A DNA stretch of 36,808 nt from Baffinella frigidus (Eukaryota > Cryptophyceae > Cryptomonadales > Baffinellaceae): positions 755,313 to 792,120 of the forward strand of contig MU646366.1 of NCBI GenBank assembly GCA_026770585.1, written 5' to 3'. Both the position numbers and the translations under genes were made by a program. Positions 1 through 10,806 of this stretch are shown here, piece by piece. The stretch's first letter is position 1, and every line of letters begins with the position of its first letter. Below the pieces are notes generated by a model. The model saw nothing but the letters and a program-made list of their open reading frames with translations. It was not told the DNA's origin and ran no database searches.

Positions 1-107
1 GGGGGGGGGGGGGGCGCCTTAGTGTCGGAATTCCCCCCTCTTGAGTAAACGGCGCTACTCGCACGTGACCGTGTCACGAGCTCCTGACGCCCCTGCGCGC
101 CTGACTG

Positions 108-225
108 CAGGGGTACCTCGCTCGTACGAAAACGCCCACCCCCTAGGGCCACCATAGGGCCCGAGGCATAGGCCTGCTGTAGGGTCCTAGGGAAAGGCTC
201 TTTTTTTTAGAGCGAGGTACCCGTG
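108..225. mobile_element. Family A MITE-like inverted-repeat element, copy 1
   Basis: The left end reads CAGGGGTACCTCGCTCGTA and the right end carries the inverse, AGCGAGGTACCCGTG. The interior holds the family's short palindromic blocks (CACCATAGGGCCC, TAGGCCTGCTGTAGGGTCCTA). There is no coding capacity. Small size and terminal inverted repeats fit a non-autonomous DNA element. The flanks here are poorly preserved. Confidence 0.7.
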
Positions 226-582
226 TAGTCGACCTCGTCGCTGAAGTGTGTGGGACGTGTGTCTTGTTTCCCATGGCAGAGCGGCAGAGAACATGCGTTT
301 ATCACAGAAGTAATCAAATGCGTGTATCACGGCTGGAAACCAACATGGCCACCATATCACCTTGCAAGGTCGACTCGATTCTCAACGATCAGTCAGTCCT
401 GGAGGCTCGTCTCACACGGGAAACGCCGTGTCGAGTGTTTTTGAAAGAACCGCAGAGTTCTAGTCCGAGTTTACTCAAAGGGGTCTCCCCCAGGTTGTTT
501 TTGGCTTGGAGCTCACTCTGGCTCCTTGGCAGCAACCTAGCCTCCATCTAGACCAGTATCACGTCCGGTATCACGACCGGTA

Positions 583-701
583 CAGGGATACCTCGCTCAT
601 AATACAGCGCTTACCTGTAGGAAACTATAGTAGGCCTACGATTAGGGTCCTACGATGGTCCTAGGGGGAGGGGGCTGTTTCTTACGAGCGAGGTACCCCT
701 G
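583..701. mobile_element. Family A MITE-like inverted-repeat element, copy 2
   Basis: The element starts CAGGGATACCTCGCTCATAA and ends GAGCGAGGTACCCCTG. It is flanked by TA on both sides (581-582 and 702-703), as expected for a TA target-site duplication of the Tc1/mariner type. The interior is palindromic and non-coding. Confidence 0.75.
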
Positions 702-854
702 TACACCACGCACCAAACCGCCCCCGGTTCGCTGAGTTTGGCCATTCCTGCTAGCAGCACAGGTTGCATGTACGCGCCCCTACAGTAGCGCCGGTCCTCA
801 GAGCATGGGACCGCCGTACGGGCGGTGTGTCTCCTTGAGTTGTACCCGCTATAC

Positions 855-3271
855 CTACCCCCTGGGCACTTTTGCAAGTTCCTCCATCAAGGACCTGACG
901 AGCTCTGGGTCCCCAGTCTCGACATTGAGAACCGAGAGCTTGAAGGCTGCCTCGATCAGCATCTCGCGGCAATGTCCCCGCATGCCTTGCACTGCCGCCT
1001 CGTTGGCGCGCAGAAGGTCGAACAGAGCACCCGCCTCCCTCGCGGACTCTTGAGGCCTCCCGCGTGCCTGGAGAGAGAGCGTACGGCTTCAAGGAGTGCG
1101 CCTGTTTTGACCCGGGCTACCGGTCTCGGTGGACTGCAATGGCAGTGCCCTCCACGGTGGGCGTCGGGGTTCAGGGTTTGAGGTTCAAGGTTTAGGGTTG
1201 AGGGTTCAGGGTGTGGGGTTTAGCGTTCAGGGATTAGGGTTTGGGATTCACAGGTCAGGGTGCAGGGTGCAAAGTTTAGGGTTCAGAGGTTAGGGTTCAG
1301 GGTTCAGGGTTCAGGTTCAGGGTTCAGAGTTCAGGGTTCAGGATTCAGGGTTCAAGGTTCAGGGTTCAGGGTTCAGGGTTCAGGGTTCAGGGTCCAGGGT
1401 TCAAGATTCAGGGTTCAGGGTTCAGGGTCCAGGGTTCAGGGTTCAGGGTGCAGACATCAGGGTTGAGGGTGGAGAATTGAGGGTTGGGGATTCATAATTC
1501 AGGGTTTATCGTTCAGGTTTCAGGGAGCAGGGTTCAGGGTGTGGGGTTTAGGGTTCAGCGTTCAGGGTTCAGAGTTCGGCGTTCAGGGTTTAGGGTTCAG
1601 GTTTCAGGGTTTAGGGTTCAGGGTTCAGGGTTCAGAGTGCAGGGTCCAGAGTTCTGGGTTCAGGGTTCAGATTTTGGGGTTGAGTGTTCAGAGTTTAGGG
1701 TGTAGTGTTCAGGGTTCAGGGTCCAGGGTTCAGAATTCAGGGTTCGGGGTTCAGGGTTCAGGGTTCAGGGTTCGGGGTCCAGGGCTCAGGGTTCAGGGTT
1801 CAGGGTGCAGGGATCAGGGTTCAGGGTTTAGGGTTGTGGGTTGAGGGTAGAGGGTTGAGGTTTCAGGGTTGAGGGTTGAGGATTCAGAATTCAGGATTTA
1901 GGGTTCAGGGTTCAGCGTTCAGCGTTCAGCGTTCAGCGTTCAGGGTCCAGGGTTCAGGGTTCAGGGTTCAGGGTTTAGGGTGTAGAGTCTCGGGCAGCAC
2001 CTCATGAATGCGCGCGGTGACCAAGTGGCAGTCCAACTCCTGGTGGCAGATGACCCCTTCCGCCCGCGACTCCGCAGTAGCCAGCTCTCGATAGCGCACA
2101 ACCAGCGGCTCCGCCTCAGCGATCCCGCTCGTGAAAATGAGCGCTTCGATGAACATCTGCAACACGCGGAGCTCGAAGTGGGGGTTCGCGTCCTCGTTGA
2201 GTGGCGCGGCGGCCAGCGCGTGCCGCAGCATCGTGACCCCCTCCTGTGAGAGAGAGCGTGTGTTCACGTGGTGGCCGCGCAAGACAATCCAACGAAACAG
2301 GTCCGGCGAGCTTTCGAAACAAACCCCCGCAAGACGAGGGGTCCTGACGCGGACAAACCCAGAAATCCTGGGACCAAAAGGCACGCACCTCGTGACGTCC
2401 TTCCCTGACCGCCACACGCCCGAGGCCTGCGCGAAGGGTTCAGGGTTTAGGGTTTAGGGGTTCAGGGTTCAGGGTTCAGGGTTTCAGGGTTTAGGGGTTC
2501 CTTCGCGAAGGGTTGAGGGTTTAGGGTGTCCGTTTCCGCGAAGAGTTTAGGGTTGAGGGGCACGCCTTCGCACGCCTTGCACTCCACTGAAAAGAAGCCG
2601 TGCGCTGCGCCGAGATCCCTGGCACGTTGGAACAGCTTCTTTGCCTCCGTTGGCTTCTCTCGCTGGACACAGAGAAGGTTTTCAGCCGCGCTGCAGATCG
2701 CGATTCCCTGCTCCCGGAAGTGCTCCATTTTGCCGAGGACCTCGGCGCGGCGAAGCTCCAGCCTGGCGCATTGCTCTGCGTGGTCCGCGTGTCCCGTAGC
2801 AATTAATCCCAGCTGGTGTGCTTTCTGGAATACGAAAAGGGTGAGCTGGTGGGAGCCATCTGGCTCGTCCGCCATCATCTCCGCCATGCGCCCCTCCCAC
2901 TTGAGCACCCCGCGCCAATCGCCGGCGGCATCTGCCGCTGTCACGCTGTCAAAGATCTCCTGAAGGGGGTCTGTGAGAAGCGCTGCTGCGAGAGGGATCG
3001 GCTTTGCGCACGTCGTCTTGTGATAATTCCATCCCGCCTTCTGGCATTCGGCCCCGCAATACGAGGCTTGCTTGCAGCGCGAGCAGAGCTTGAGCGCCCC
3101 GCCCTGTTTCCCACAGTGGGAGCAGATCGGCGGTGTGGGATCAACGTCTGGGTGATCTTCCTCGGGAGACTCATCGCTAGAGGGAGCGGGCGCCCTCATC
3201 ACGACGTAAGACACGGCCGCGGCGACCGCGGCAGCAGCCGTCACCAGAACCGCGACGACTTCCACGCGCAT
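855..3271 (-). CDS. Membrane-anchored MYND zinc-finger protein, 3 exons
   Basis: Exons on the minus strand: 3271-2564, 2243-2001 and 1067-855, all joined in phase 0, giving about 387 residues. The N-terminus (MRVEVVAVLVTAAAAVAAAV, then SYVVMRAP) is one hydrophobic segment, a signal anchor or transmembrane helix, followed by an acidic Pro/Asp/Glu linker. A MYND zinc finger follows at about residues 50-88: CSHCGKQ, then CSRCKQASYCGAECQKAGW and HKTTC, with the full Cys/His set. MYND domains usually mediate protein-protein contact. The rest is Ala/Leu/Glu-rich and helical, resembling TPR-type repeats. Exon 1 ends at a GT donor after CKACEG; a GC donor 12 nt earlier (2575-2574) is also in phase. 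The introns are filled with GGGTTCA/GGGTTTAGGG-type repeats (2244-2563 and 1068-2000). The last exon ends EELAKVPRG then TAG. Partner and pathway are unknown. Confidence 0.85.
1158..1985. repeat. Degenerate telomere-like array (GGGTTCA type) in MYND intron 2
   Basis: About 830 bp is made almost only of 6-7 bp units such as GGGTTCA, GGGTTTA, GGGTTGA and GGGTCCA. On the coding (minus) strand it reads CCCTGAA/CCCTAAA. The open frames through it translate to low-complexity GFRVQGS repeats and are not genes. A smaller array lies in intron 1 of the same gene (2436-2560). Confidence 0.95.
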
Positions 3272-3780
3272 TTCAGGGAAGGGTGAGAAAATCCCGTTTC
3301 GCTCGTGAAAAAAGGCTGCAAACGAAGTGCGGGGAACTCCGACGTTGTAAAGTCACTTTTGCCGAAGTGCGAAAGGGTTTTTCTCCACATCGCAACGTGG
3401 GGGCCTAGGTGGTGAAGGGGATTTCCACTCTCTTCGTGCGTTGGCCGCAAGGAGAGTGGCCCACACATTTTTGCCCCGCTTGCCATCCGCTTGAAAGGAG
3501 GTTGCACGGGGCAACTGTGTGTGGCTTAGGCAGAGGCCCTTACATACTGGGTGCTCTGCGGGAAAACTAGGGAACGGTGGACGCTTATTGTGACCCTGTT
3601 CCTTGGTGGATCCCAATATGGGTAGTGGCAGTTTCTTGGGCAGGAAAACTCTGGTGCAGTTCCCAAAGGTTTTCCTAACCTCGCCTCAATTCTGTGCCGT
3701 GCATTTCTCTTTCGAATGAAGTCAATAAGTGTCAATAAGTGCAATAAGTGTCCTTTCTTGCTTTCTCTGCAGTCCTTTCT

Positions 3781-3900
3781 ACGGAAGGGCGTGTCATTGG
3801 CATATGTTGGGAGCATTTAAACCCTAAAGGACCTAAAGGAACGGAAGGGCGTGTCGCTGGCATATGTTGGGAGCATTTAAAACCTAAAGGACCTAACGGA
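3781..3900. repeat. 60-bp tandem repeat, two near-identical units, with decayed outliers
   Basis: Units 3781-3840 and 3841-3900 both start ACGGAAGGGCGTGTC and end in a CCTAAAGGACCTAA-containing tail, with only a few differences. Shorter, diverged versions continue at about 3901-4115 (ATGTTGGGAGCTCGAAGAA, CCTACAGGACCTAAAGGA). Any open frame here is repeat-derived. Confidence 0.85.
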
Positions 3901-4019
3901 AGCATGGCCTTCCTGCAGGATAAGTTCCGGTGTCCGCATAGATGTTGGGAGCTCGAAGAACCTACAGGACCTAAAGGAAGCATGATGGTGGGGGTTAAAA
4001 TAACCGGAAGGACCTAAAT

Positions 4020-5350
4020 GCCGACATGTGGTCCGAAAGGAAGCATGGCTTTTCTGCGGAACCAGTTCCGGTGTCCGCCTATGTTGGGAGCTCGAAGAAC
4101 CTACAGGAAATAAAGGACCAACTTTTGCCATAATTTTAGTACTACTTCTCCCCCCACCCCCCCACCCTTAATAGGGGTGGTCGCGGGCTGCTAGAGCCCT
4201 TACGTCCCGTCTCGCCTCGCACTATGGCGTGTTAGCAGTCGTGTATATCAATTCATTAAACCTCGCTTATCCCCCTCCTATTCAAATTTATATGGCCCTA
4301 TTGAAAGGACCTTCATTTCATTAAGCCGCCTAATTAAATGGGATGGGACAAATGGTTTTGTTTGTTTGGGGTGGGTCAAAGGGTTCTTTTTGGATGGGGT
4401 GGGTCAAAGTGTGGCTCACGAGAACCAATCAGCGTGTGCAGCCAAACTAGTACCGGTTCTTTATTGAAAACTAACACTGGCTGGCGCGCAGGTCTGTTTC
4501 CCAATTTTTCGGGAAACAAACTGTCCAACACTGCCAGTAATTGGTTGAAAAAACTGATTGGTAGCCCTCGCTGGTGCCTACAAACTGATAGGCAGGGTTT
4601 GCTGGTACCACACTACCTGGAGTCGGGAGATTTAAAGCCTGAGAAACTGCGCCGTCCCAGCTAGAATTTTCTCCCATCGTTGGAAATTGCAACTGACCCC
4701 CACCCATCCCACTCAGTGACCATCTGAACTTAAAGTCCCGCGCTCTGCAAACAAAGTGCGTTTTTCCTCGCCTTGACAAATTTAGCTGGTATGCTCTAGA
4801 AATGCCTTCACATGCCCAATGAGGATACCTTGAGCCAGAAGGTTCTACCGCCATCCTTTTGCATTGGGGGGCCCTGATGTGACCGAAAGAGAGCATGGCC
4901 TTTTTGTAGAATAAGTTCCGGTGTCCACCTATGGTGGAAATTAAAAAAAAAAAGACCTTATTAGGGGGGGTCGCGGGCTGTTAGAATCCTTACGTTTCGT
5001 CTCTCTTCGCCCTTCGGTGTGTTACCTATCGTGTATTTATTAAACCTCGTGTATCCCTATCCCACTTCCAATCTGTTAAATGTCAGTCATTCCCATGGGG
5101 TGGGTCAAAAAGGGTTTTTTGTTTTGGGGTGGGTCAATGGGTTCTGTTTGGATGGGGGAGGAAGAAAGTGTTTTGTTTTGTTGGGCTAGTTAGTGAAGCG
5201 ACGAGTACCATTCATCCAGTTTCACAAACACCAATGTTTTGTTAAAACACAACATGTAACTGGCTGGCGTCGAGGTCTGTTTCCCATTTTTCAAACCAAT
5301 AAACTGGCCCATACTGCCAGTTTATTGGTTTGAAAAACTGATTTGTAGCC
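4020..5350. repeat. Segmental duplication, two diverged blocks
   Basis: Block 1 (about 4040-4620) and block 2 (about 4890-5350) share the same order of motifs: GCATGGC then TTCCGGTGTCC; GGTCGCGGGCTG; CCTTACGT then CGTCTC; ATTAAACCTCG; GGGGTGGGTCAA; ACTGGCTGGCG; GGTCTGTTTCCCA; ACTGCCAGT; TTTGTAGCCCTC or TTGGTAGCCCTC. A third fragment of the tail occurs at about 5864-5915 (GCCCTCGCTGGTGC, CAAACTGATAGGCAG). No protein family is recognisable. It looks like a decayed repeat unit duplicated in tandem. Confidence 0.7.
5287..5337. repeat. Perfect hairpin with 22-bp arms
   Basis: The arms 5287-5308 and 5316-5337 are exact reverse complements (AACCAATAAACTGGC against GCCAGTTTATTGGTT in the core), with a 7-nt loop. 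The corresponding place in the other duplicated block (about 4511-4553) pairs only imperfectly. Confidence 0.85.
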
Positions 5351-5393
5351 CTCTGCGGCAGGGAACCGCTGGTGCTCGATCCACAGACGATGA

Positions 5394-5513
5394 TGTCCAT
5401 GGGAGTAGAGTCGTTTACTGAAGAGAGGACAGGATCCGCACGTGCCGTGGGCCTATATGTCCTAGTAGTGGACGTGACCTGTGTAAAGTCACTCTGGTCA
5501 TCCTATGGGGTAT
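5394..5513. repeat. 120-bp exact direct repeat, copy 1
   Basis: It is identical by eye over 120 bp to 5735-5854. It starts TGTCCATGGGAGTAGAG and ends CATCCTATGGGGTAT. Just downstream, CCTATGGGGTAT recurs, as do two copies of TATCCCCAGACTCCCCCTCA (about 5527 and 5588), so the locus has a history of local duplication. Confidence 0.9.
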
Positions 5514-5734
5514 ATCCTATGGGGTATTATCCCCAGACTCCCCCTCACGAGGCTGTCAGGGTGAGTGGATGGTCCTACGTGGGGTAGTATCCCCAGACTC
5601 CCCCTCACGAGGCTGTAAAGGAGAGTGAATTTTCCTATTTGCCGAAACTATGCGTGTGGCAGATGCGAGGGACGTGCGCGGCGGCGGCGTGATGCGCGTG
5701 TTGTAGTTGGAACGTACCCTTAGACTAACTTAGC

Positions 5735-5854
5735 TGTCCATGGGAGTAGAGTCGTTTACTGAAGAGAGGACAGGATCCGCACGTGCCGTGGGCCTATATG
5801 TCCTAGTAGTGGACGTGACCTGTGTAAAGTCACTCTGGTCATCCTATGGGGTAT
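5735..5854. repeat. 120-bp exact direct repeat, copy 2
   Basis: Offset 341 bp from copy 1 with no mismatch seen. Perfect identity in otherwise decayed DNA implies a recent duplication or gene conversion. An assembly artefact cannot be excluded. Confidence 0.9.
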
Positions 5855-6923
5855 TATCCCCAGAAGCCCTCGCTGGTGCTTGCAAACTGATAGGCAGCCT
5901 TCGCTGGTACCCGTCGGCCACACTACAGTCAATGTTCTCGCGGTGGAAGGGCTGCACGGCAGTCGACTAGGCCCGGGATGGCTGGGGCTGTGTCTCTAGA
6001 GTGTCTGCAGCCTTCACCGCTCTGCACCAGCCCCCTGATACGTTGCCCTTTTCCTTTTCCGAAACCAAAATGGCCACCGAGTACATGTATTTTCTTAACG
6101 GCGTTTGACACTGTCGTAAAGTAACCCCTTCCTCCTGCATGTATCCCACGAGTCGCGTACACGCATCCGCGCACGAGCAAGCGAGACCTCTGCACCCTCT
6201 TGTGTATTCCCCAAACTTTAGATCTACCCCGAAATAGCCCGATAGCTAATAGCCTAATGTCTACATACGTAACTCATGACTCATGACTTTTGACTCATGG
6301 CTTGTGACTTCTCTTTCTACCCGAAGCTGGCCCGTCTTGGGGTCCTCACTGTAAATACCCAGGAGGCATCTCACATTCGTGGACTGATCGCGGTTTGCTG
6401 TCCTGCGCGGGGAACTCCTCAATTGCTGGTGTCGTGCATATGGGGGTGGACTCTCCCGAGAGGAGTTGACTGATTACGGCAGCAGTGTCCCCGCCTGTTG
6501 TGAGGGTGGGGCGTCTGCGAGGAGGTTTGGGGCTTCAGGATTTAGGGTCGAAGAGGCAGGTTGTGGTGACTAAACCTGAATGTGAAAAATGCTGCCTGCA
6601 CACCAAGCGAGGCATGCTCCAACATTCAGCATACTTGCTTTCCAAGCACACTCTTTACTGCGTCTTCTTTCAGCTCAGCCCCCCCCAAACCCCTCCCTGA
6701 ACACCCTACACCCCGAAAAACCTGGCGACTTGCGGTGGCATCAGATCTAGGGGCCAACAGAGGGGCAGCGTGGTGGGACAGATGCCTCCAGACCCTGAAC
6801 CCTAAAGCCTCGCTCAGCTCAGCCCTTCCCGAAGCCTCGCTGAACCCGACCCCCAAACTCTTAGCCCAAGAGCCCACACTCAGCACTAACCTGGCGACTT
6901 GCGGAACAGGGGTATCTGGGCTA

Positions 6924-7024
6924 TCCCTTAAGTGGCCAGTAGGCTCATACGCCCTACCGCAGGGTGCTAGGTCCTCCATAGGACCTCTTGGCAGTCAAAT
7001 TTGACTGCCTGGCCACTGAAGGGA
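6924..7024. mobile_element. Family B MITE-like element, copy 1 (about 101 bp)
   Basis: The ends are inverted repeats: TCCCTTAAGTGGCCA at the left and TGGCCACTGAAGGGA at the right, flanked by TA on both sides (6922-6923, 7025-7026). The interior contains GTCAAATTTGAC and GGCTCATACGCCCTA. It is the reverse orientation of the copy at 17268-17367. It is non-coding and fits a TA-targeting, non-autonomous element. Confidence 0.85.
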
Positions 7025-7204
7025 TAAGGAACCATAACTTAAGAACTCAGACCGAGTTTGGCCCCCCCGTTTTCTTATTTTAGTACCTGAGGGTTGACCG
7101 AATCTTGCGTTTAGTCAACCCTCTGGTGCTAATTTAAGAAAACAGACACCGACCGATGACGGAGCCCCCGTGTTCTCATAGCCCAGATAACACTGTACAT
7201 TGTA

Positions 7205-7335
7205 CAGGGGTACATGTACCTCGCTCATAAGAAACGCACCACCCTGTAGGACTACCATATGTGTAGGACCCTAGGCATGGTCCTACTGTAGGGTGCTAGC
7301 TAACTAGGGGGGGTGCGTTTCCTTATGGTCCCCTG
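7205..7335. mobile_element. Family A inverted-repeat element, copy 3
   Basis: Starts CAGGGGTACATGTACCTCGC after a TA, and ends in a degenerate right terminus (GTTTCCTTATGGTCCCCTG). The interior carries the family blocks GTAGGACTACCATA and TACTGTAGGGTGCTA. The left end has a small local duplication (GTAC). Confidence 0.65.
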
Positions 7336-7710
7336 TGGCTCCTGTAATGTATGACCCCTGTAACACCAGCCCTCGGGGCCAGCAGAGGGGCGGAGTGGTG
7401 CAACAAACTCCTCAACCCTCAACCCTTAACCCCAAACCCTAACCCTCAAACCCGTCCCCTAGGGTTCCCTAAAACTACAACCCACCCTTACAACCTAAAA
7501 CCTAAACCCCGCACCAACCTGGCGACTTGCAGCAACAGCTGCTCTGCCCGCCTACATCCGAACACATCCCTTGTGAACGTAAAATGCACTCAGCCAGAAA
7601 CGCCGCGCGCGCGCGCGCGATTTACGGTAACAGAGATTTACTGTAAAACACAGCGGCTACAGCAACGCCTCGTCCGGCGTATTGATCTGGGACGGTTCCC
7701 AAGTGCCTTC

Positions 7711-10482
7711 TCATGCGCTTCTTGACACGGCAGCCGCGAGCATCTTGCCGCCCGTCTCCGCGCCCTCCCCCTGCATCCGTGCACGCCCAACCTCAGGGTC
7801 GCGCAAACAAATGCCATTCAATAGGTAGACGCCAGAGCGTTGGGAACGGCGCCGCGAATGCAAACTCTCTAGGACACTGGCGGCGTGACTTTCAACCAGG
7901 AACATAACTGCCTCAGTATCACCTTTTACGCCATGTTAGCTTTTATTTGTGGCACGCTAGGGTTGTTGGTGTTGCTATCTTGGGCATAACACCCATGCCT
8001 AACATAGCATAGGCGTGATACTGACTAGCAGAGTCCCACTCACGAGTCATGAACCGGATAGCTTTTGACGAAACAGGGGAGGGTTGGTCGCAGGAAACGG
8101 TGTGATTAGCGACGAGAGGTGGGGCTTTGGTCAGTCGGGCGGTTTAGGGTTTAGAGTTTAGGGGTTAGGGTCCACGGTGTATGGTTTAGGGTTTAGGGTT
8201 TAGGGTTTAGGGTTCAGGGTTCAGGGTTTGAATTTGAGAGTTCAGGGTCCAGGGTGTAGGGTGTAGGGTGTAGGGTGTAGGGTTTAGGGTTTGACGTCTA
8301 GGGTTTCGGGTTTCGGGTTTCGGGTTTCAGGTTTCGGGTTTCGGGTTTCGGGTTTCGGGAGGACCTGCTCGCCCGATTCGGCGACCTTGGCCCTGATCAG
8401 GTCCACGATCGACGCCTGCGTCTTCCTCTCTAGTTTCTCCTGGTCCAGCCGTTGCGCTTTAGGTGTTAGGGTTAGGGTTAGGGTTTAGGGTTTAAGATTC
8501 AGGGTTCAGGGTTTGGGGTTTAGGGTTTAGGGTTCAGGTTTTAGGGTCAGGTTTGAGGTTTTGGGTTTCAGGTTTTAGGTTTTGAGTTTTAGGGTTTCGG
8601 GTCTAGGGTCTAGGATCTAGGGCTTAGGGATTACCTGCCTGCCGGACGTGCCCCCTAGACTCACCGGTAACGAGTTACTGTGATGAAATTGCTAGCGGGA
8701 AGTCTAGGTACGCCTTGCCTGACCGCTTTCCTTCGCAGACCCATCGAGATGGGCTTCCACACCGCGGCCTTCGAGATTTTCACAGCAACCGGCATCTGGG
8801 TGTAACGTGACCAAGTTTCTACTTGAACAGAGCTAAAATAAGTGAGAATCCCTTGAGAATGAAACGCTCGTAGGCCACCGTGTGGGGACTACGAGGTTCA
8901 GAGTTTAGGGTTTAGGGTTTAGGGTTTAGGGTTTAGGGTTTAGGGGTCAGGGCTTAGGGTTTAGGGTTGAGGGTTTGGGATTTAAGGTTGGCGGGTTAGC
9001 GAATGGCACCAGCTTCTTGAGGACGTCGCGCTTGAGGTCCCAGTTTGCCTTCTTCGGCGCCACGTCCAGCGACACCTGCGTCCAGGGGGTTCGCGTGTGG
9101 GGGTTAGGGTTTTGGGTTTGAGGGTTTGAGGGTTTCTGGTTTCTGGTTTCTGGTTTAGGTTTCGGGGTTCAGGGTTTGGAGTTTAGAGTTTATGGTGTGT
9201 TGTTTAGGGTTTAGGGTTCAGGTTTTAGGTTTTGGGGTTTGGGTTTCGGATTTCGGTTGAGTGTTGAGGGTGATTGTAGGTCGCTCCTCGGCCATGACAC
9301 GCTCAAAACTGACTTTTGAACCGCACCACAAACGTCTTGAGGCGGGTACTGACGTTCTACAATCCACGTCGTACATTTGATGGATATTCCCACTGACCTC
9401 GGCCATGACTTGCTCGGCCTTCTTCTTGAGCTCCTCCTCCACCGTGATCTTCGTGTTCTCCATATGCTGCCAGAGAGCGAGCGAGACGTGTTTAGCGCCT
9501 GATGGCCCGCCTGGAGCAACTGCGGTCCCATGCCGCGCGATCCCTGCTTCATAGACACCGCCTGGTCCACCCCCCTTCCTGCAACCTGTCCCGAGGCAGG
9601 ACCATCTGTCCCGAGCTGTGCTGCCACACCTTCGAACCAACGTCCTCAGGGTCGCCGCGCTGCTCACGCGGGTGACAGGGACGGGACGGGCGACGGGGGG
9701 GAGGGGGGAGGGGCGTGGGAGGTGGGGAAGAGGGCGTGGGCGTGGGAGGTGTGGGGAACGGCCGACGGGGCGAGGGAAGTACCCCCTCCTTGAAGTCTTC
9801 GGTCTTGGGCGTGTAGTTTCGGAACTTGAGCTTCGGGGCATCCTCGGCAGGGGCGGTGCCCTCCTCCCGGGCACGCTTCGCCGCCTGCGAGAGGCGCCAT
9901 GGCTTCAGGGACCAGCTCCAGGGCTCAGGGACCAGGTTGATGACATGGCGGGGATGTAGCTACATCAACCACCCAGAGAGTGCCGGAAACGTGAGGCACC
10001 TCACACCACCACGCCACGCTGTGCAGCTATCAATGTACCCCCCCTCCCCCGGCTCATACAAAAATCCCGTCGGAGCGGGGGCCCACAACGCATCCGCCCG
10101 CGGGATCAACGAGCGGAGTTCAGGTGGAATTGCTCGCCATGCGCATCCACTCGCGATCCAGAGAACGCCTTCACTGGCAGTCCCGCCTCGCCCCCCGCCG
10201 CGCCGGCTGGACGGCGGGGCAGGCCAGCGCGCATGCAAGGTGCCGGCAGACCATTGCGCACGAGAGGGCTAGACGCGTGCTCGACACGCAGACGAGGAAC
10301 AGGAGGAAAATAAGGGGTCGACAGCCGAGGCCGGGGCGGGTTGTGCACACGGAGAGGCAAGGAGCGTGGCGGGCAAGGCTGGGGGCAGGGCTGGGGGAGC
10401 GTGAGAGGCAAGGGCAGGGACGCACCTGAGCGCGCTCCTTCATATCCCGAAGGCGCTCTGCGCGCGCTTTCGCTTCATCCAT
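7711..10482 (-). CDS. CCDC12: CCDC12/Cwf18-type pre-mRNA splicing factor, 6 exons
   Basis: Exons on the minus strand: 10482-10426, 9884-9783, 9466-9398, 9075-9010, 8439-8365 and 7770-7711. All introns are phase 0; about 142 residues. The family diagnostic motifs are present in order: an N-terminal charged helix (MDEAKARAERLRDMKERAQ); KLKFRNYTPKTEDFKEG, the conserved (L/F)RNY.P box; an acidic helical linker (ITVEEELKKKAEQVMAE); APKKANWDLKRDV, equal to the APRKPDWDLKRDV box of human CCDC12; and KLERKTQASIVDLIR. The protein is a nuclear spliceosome component. Human CCDC12 is 166 residues. The missing stretch lies after the RNY box, where family members carry a VPQAKP-like segment, so a small exon between 9467 and 9782 may be missed. 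The last exon (GEGAETGGKMLAAAVSRSA) is assigned on phase and position only. The introns hold GGGTTTA arrays (8140-8345, 8460-8630, 8896-8990, 9100-9250), CCCTAAA on the coding strand. Confidence 0.88.
8137..9255. repeat. Telomere-like arrays in CCDC12 introns
   Basis: TTTAGGG, TTCAGGG, GTGTAGG and TTTCGGG units fill parts of three successive introns (8140-8345, 8460-8630, 8896-8990 and 9100-9250), interrupted by the exons at 8365-8439 and 9010-9075. The most regular run is at 8900-8942. On the coding strand they read CCCTAAA/CCCGAAA. Confidence 0.9.
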
Positions 10483-10806
10483 CCTGATGACGAGCTGAGG
10501 AGCTCAATCCTCCTCGCTCTGTCGGTCTGCAAGGACTTGTGAAACCCGCCGTTGCCCGCTCTTCGCTCGAACACCCCTTTACAGTACGCTGTAGAGGGGG
10601 TATTTCAAAAGTCAATATCGGCAGGTTATGCCAAGAGCCGAGGTCAATCTCGGCCAAAAGTTGAAAAACGGCTCCAAGAATGGTGCGAGGCTCCAAGAAC
10701 GAATCACGATTTGGTCCTAAAAACTAAGTTGACAAATGACTTTGGGGTGCTCGCATGAGGATTATCTTCCGGATCTTTCGATAGGTCGTATCCACCGGAC
10801 TTCGGG
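10483..10806. promoter_or_regulatory. Divergent intergenic region, CCDC12 (-) / homoserine dehydrogenase (+)
   Basis: The two predicted start codons face away from each other across 324 bp, so this stretch should hold both promoters and 5' leaders. I see no TATA box or other named element. It includes AACACCCCTTTACAGTACG around 10570 and an AT-rich patch at 10718-10740. Confidence 0.5.

Larger units (their letters stand above)
1..854. other. Gene-free stretch with two inverted-repeat elements
   Basis: I see no convincing coding exon here. The window opens with a run of 14 G, which may mark an assembly break like the C tracts beside the two N gaps. Two members of the CAGGGGTACC inverted-repeat family lie at 108-225 and 583-701. 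The rest shows no recognisable structure. It lies downstream of the MYND gene, so part may be its 3' untranslated region. Confidence 0.5.
6719..7530. repeat. Recurring AACCTGGCGACTTGC motif with telomere-like linkers
   Basis: AACCTGGCGACTTGC occurs at 6719, 6888 and 7516. A second motif, GGGGCCA or GGGGCCAG followed by CAGAGGGGC, occurs at about 6751 and 7377. Between them lie CCCTAAACCC-like stretches. The two motifs appear together, as in a dispersed repeat or duplicated fragments of one sequence. No coding function is recognised. Confidence 0.55.
3272..7710. other. 4.4-kb region with no gene found; nested duplications and elements
   Basis: No exon with recognisable homology was found on either strand. 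The region contains a 60-bp tandem repeat (3781-3900), a duplicated block (about 4040-4620 and 4890-5350), a 120-bp exact direct repeat (5394 and 5735), a hairpin (5287-5337), family B (6924-7024) and family A (7205-7335) elements, and short telomere-like stretches around 6790 and 7410-7510. Fast-evolving or lineage-specific small genes could be missed. Confidence 0.5.

Noticed and set aside
1260-1844. Open frames of Gly/Phe/Arg/Val/Gln repeats
   Set aside because: They are translations of GGGTTCA repeats with no other coding feature; the stretch lies in a MYND intron.
2564-2575. GC donor for MYND exon 1 at 2575-2574
   Set aside because: A normal GT donor 12 nt later (2563-2562) is in the same phase, so the GC donor is not needed.
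5372-5970. Two related small proteins (MGVESFTEERTGSARAVGL)
   Set aside because: They come from the 120-bp direct repeat, differ after it, and have no splice or homology support.
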